Positions 5,256 to 6,265 of a stretch of DNA of 6,265 nucleotides are shown here, piece after piece. Each line of letters starts with the position of its first letter. Within the stretch, counting starts at the first letter, position 1. The notes below the pieces were generated by a model. It was not told the origin of the DNA. It did not search any database and saw only the letters and a list, made by a program, of their open reading frames with translations. The translations under genes were made by a program, and so were the position numbers. This stretch comes from an uncultured Gammaproteobacteria bacterium. GTDB taxonomy: Bacteria; Pseudomonadota; Gammaproteobacteria; Pseudomonadales; UBA5518. Location: NCBI GenBank assembly GCA_903921135.1, contig CAIXOY010000593.1, positions 1 to 6,265 of the forward strand, written 5' to 3'.

Positions 5256-6265
5256 ATGAGCAGATTGCCATCCAGGCTCCTCGCCGTAGTCCTTCTTTGC
5301 GTGCTGCCACTCGCGCAGGCGCAACAGACAGCACCGCAAAAACCCCTCCCGCCGATCATCGGCTATGACTCACGCTTCCAACCCGTCCCCTCTCGCGAGG
5401 GAATGGTGGTCTCCAGCGACGTCGTAGCCAGCCGCGTAGGCGCACAGATCCTGGCCGATGGCGGGAACGCAGTGGACGCTGCGGTGGCCACCGGATTCGC
5501 GCTCGCCGTCACCTACCCGCAGGCGGGCAACATCGGCGGTGGCGGCTTCATGCTGCTGCACCTCGCCAAGGGCAAACGCGATATCGCCATCGACTACCGC
5601 GAGACCGCGCCCAAGGCCGCGCGGCGCGACATGTTCCTTGATGCCGCAGGCAACGTGATCGAGGGGAAATCGCAACTCACGCACCTCGCATCCGGCGTAC
5701 CGGGCACGGTCGCAGGACTGCTGCATGCGCAGAAGGCCTACGGGCGGCTGAGCCGCGCGCAGGTGATGGCACCGGCCATCGCGCTCGCCGAGAACGGCTT
5801 CCCGATGGGCTTCGCCATGTCGGAACTGCTCGCAGGCCCCTGGGGCAAGCGGCTGCTCGGAAACGCTGCCGCAAAAGGCTATCTGTTCAAGCCGGACGGC
5901 ACGCCCTACGCGCCCGGCGAGGTGCTGCGCCAGCGCGATCTGGCCTGGACGCTTCGCCAGATCGCCGAGCACGGCGAGGACGGTTTCTACCGGGGCCCCG
6001 TGGCAGACAAACTTGTCAACGAGATGAAACGCGGAGGCGGACTCATCACCCACGCCGACCTGCGCGGCTACCGCGCGATCGAGCGCGCGCCGGTGCGCGG
6101 GCGCTTCCAAGGCTTCGATATCGTCTCGATGCCACCGCCCTCCTCCGGCGGCGTGCATCTGGTGCAGATGCTGAACGTGCTGGTCGGCCTGCCGCTCGAG
6201 GGCATGGGGCATAACAGCGCGGCCTACATCCACACCCTCGCCGAAACCATGAAGCACGCCTACGC
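5256..6265 (+). CDS. ggt: Gamma-glutamyltransferase, N-terminal part (cut by window edge)
   Basis: The first 336 residues of an exported gamma-glutamyltranspeptidase, which cleaves gamma-glutamyl bonds in glutathione and related compounds and hydrolyses or transfers the glutamyl group in the periplasm. A signal peptide is clear: basic MSRLPSR, hydrophobic LLAVVLLCVLPLA, and a likely AQA cleavage after residue 22. Family motifs follow in order: GGNAVDAAVATGFALAV (69-85), PQAGNIGGGGFMLL (88-101), DYRETAP (113-119, with R115 matching the glutamate-binding arginine of E. coli Ggt), HLASGVPGTVAG, and MPPPSSGGVH near 300. The visible part belongs to the large subunit; the self-cleavage threonine that begins the small subunit lies past the window end, so activity cannot be judged. 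No clear ribosome binding site precedes the ATG (the nearest is GGA 10 bases upstream of it); the signal peptide and homology decide the start. It has its own promoter, so co-regulation with htpX or the amine genes is uncertain. Confidence 0.94.
   Translation, partial: MSRLPSRLLAVVLLCVLPLAQAQQTAPQKPLPPIIGYDSRFQPVPSREGMVVSSDVVASRVGAQILADGGNAVDAAVATGFALAVTYPQAGNIGGGGFMLLHLAKGKRDIAIDYRETAPKAARRDMFLDAAGNVIEGKSQLTHLASGVPGTVAGLLHAQKAYGRLSRAQVMAPAIALAENGFPMGFAMSELLAGPWGKRLLGNAAAKGYLFKPDGTPYAPGEVLRQRDLAWTLRQIAEHGEDGFYRGPVADKLVNEMKRGGGLITHADLRGYRAIERAPVRGRFQGFDIVSMPPPSSGGVHLVQMLNVLVGLPLEGMGHNSAAYIHTLAETMKHAY

Noticed and set aside
5277..5300. A lipoprotein signal at the cysteine (residue 15) of the gamma-glutamyltransferase leader
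   Set aside because: The residue before the cysteine is leucine, not Gly/Ala/Ser, and a normal AQA signal-peptidase I site follows at residues 20-22.
5370..6257. A 295-codon minus-strand frame opposite ggt
   Set aside because: It has no domain, and the plus strand encodes a typical gamma-glutamyltransferase that merely lacks a stop because it runs out of the window.

Overview
The window is a compact, GC-rich stretch of chromosome (roughly two thirds GC by eye) from a proteobacterium. It is most likely gammaproteobacterial, because the HtpX and gamma-glutamyltransferase proteins follow the E. coli family members closely along their length. There are no mobile elements, CRISPR arrays, tRNAs or rRNAs, and no gap over 300 bases lacks a gene. 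Seven protein genes are supported, two of them cut by the window edges.

Left part (minus strand): the first 114 codons of a Nudix hydrolase (1-344), then a glutamine-synthetase-like enzyme of the gamma-glutamylpolyamine synthetase type (437-1774). Centre: an AT-rich divergent control region (about 1775-1925) with an 18-bp near-perfect palindrome separates that gene from a plus-strand FAD-dependent oxidoreductase of the gamma-glutamylputrescine oxidase type (1926-3206). A TetR-family regulator (3304-3960) and a small conserved-looking protein of unknown function (3957-4238) follow and overlap by four bases. Right part: the heat-shock membrane protease HtpX (4297-5184) and the first 336 codons of an exported gamma-glutamyltransferase (5256 to the window end).

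The ligase and oxidase are the first two steps of gamma-glutamylated polyamine breakdown: a glutamate is attached to the amine, then the free amine end is oxidised to an aldehyde. The dehydrogenase and gamma-glutamyl hydrolase that finish the pathway are not in the window. The TetR protein next to the oxidase is the natural candidate to read the palindrome, but this is inference.

The regulatory DNA is the most interesting part. Three genes (Nudix, tetR, ggt) have a shared TASAATGCGSC core-promoter motif. At ggt the -10 hexamer is the exact loop of a perfect 9-bp inverted repeat. htpX has a good match to a sigma-32 heat-shock promoter that overlaps the stop codon of the small gene before it. 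I see no wholly new multi-gene system. The leads worth following are these promoter architectures and the small unknown gene.
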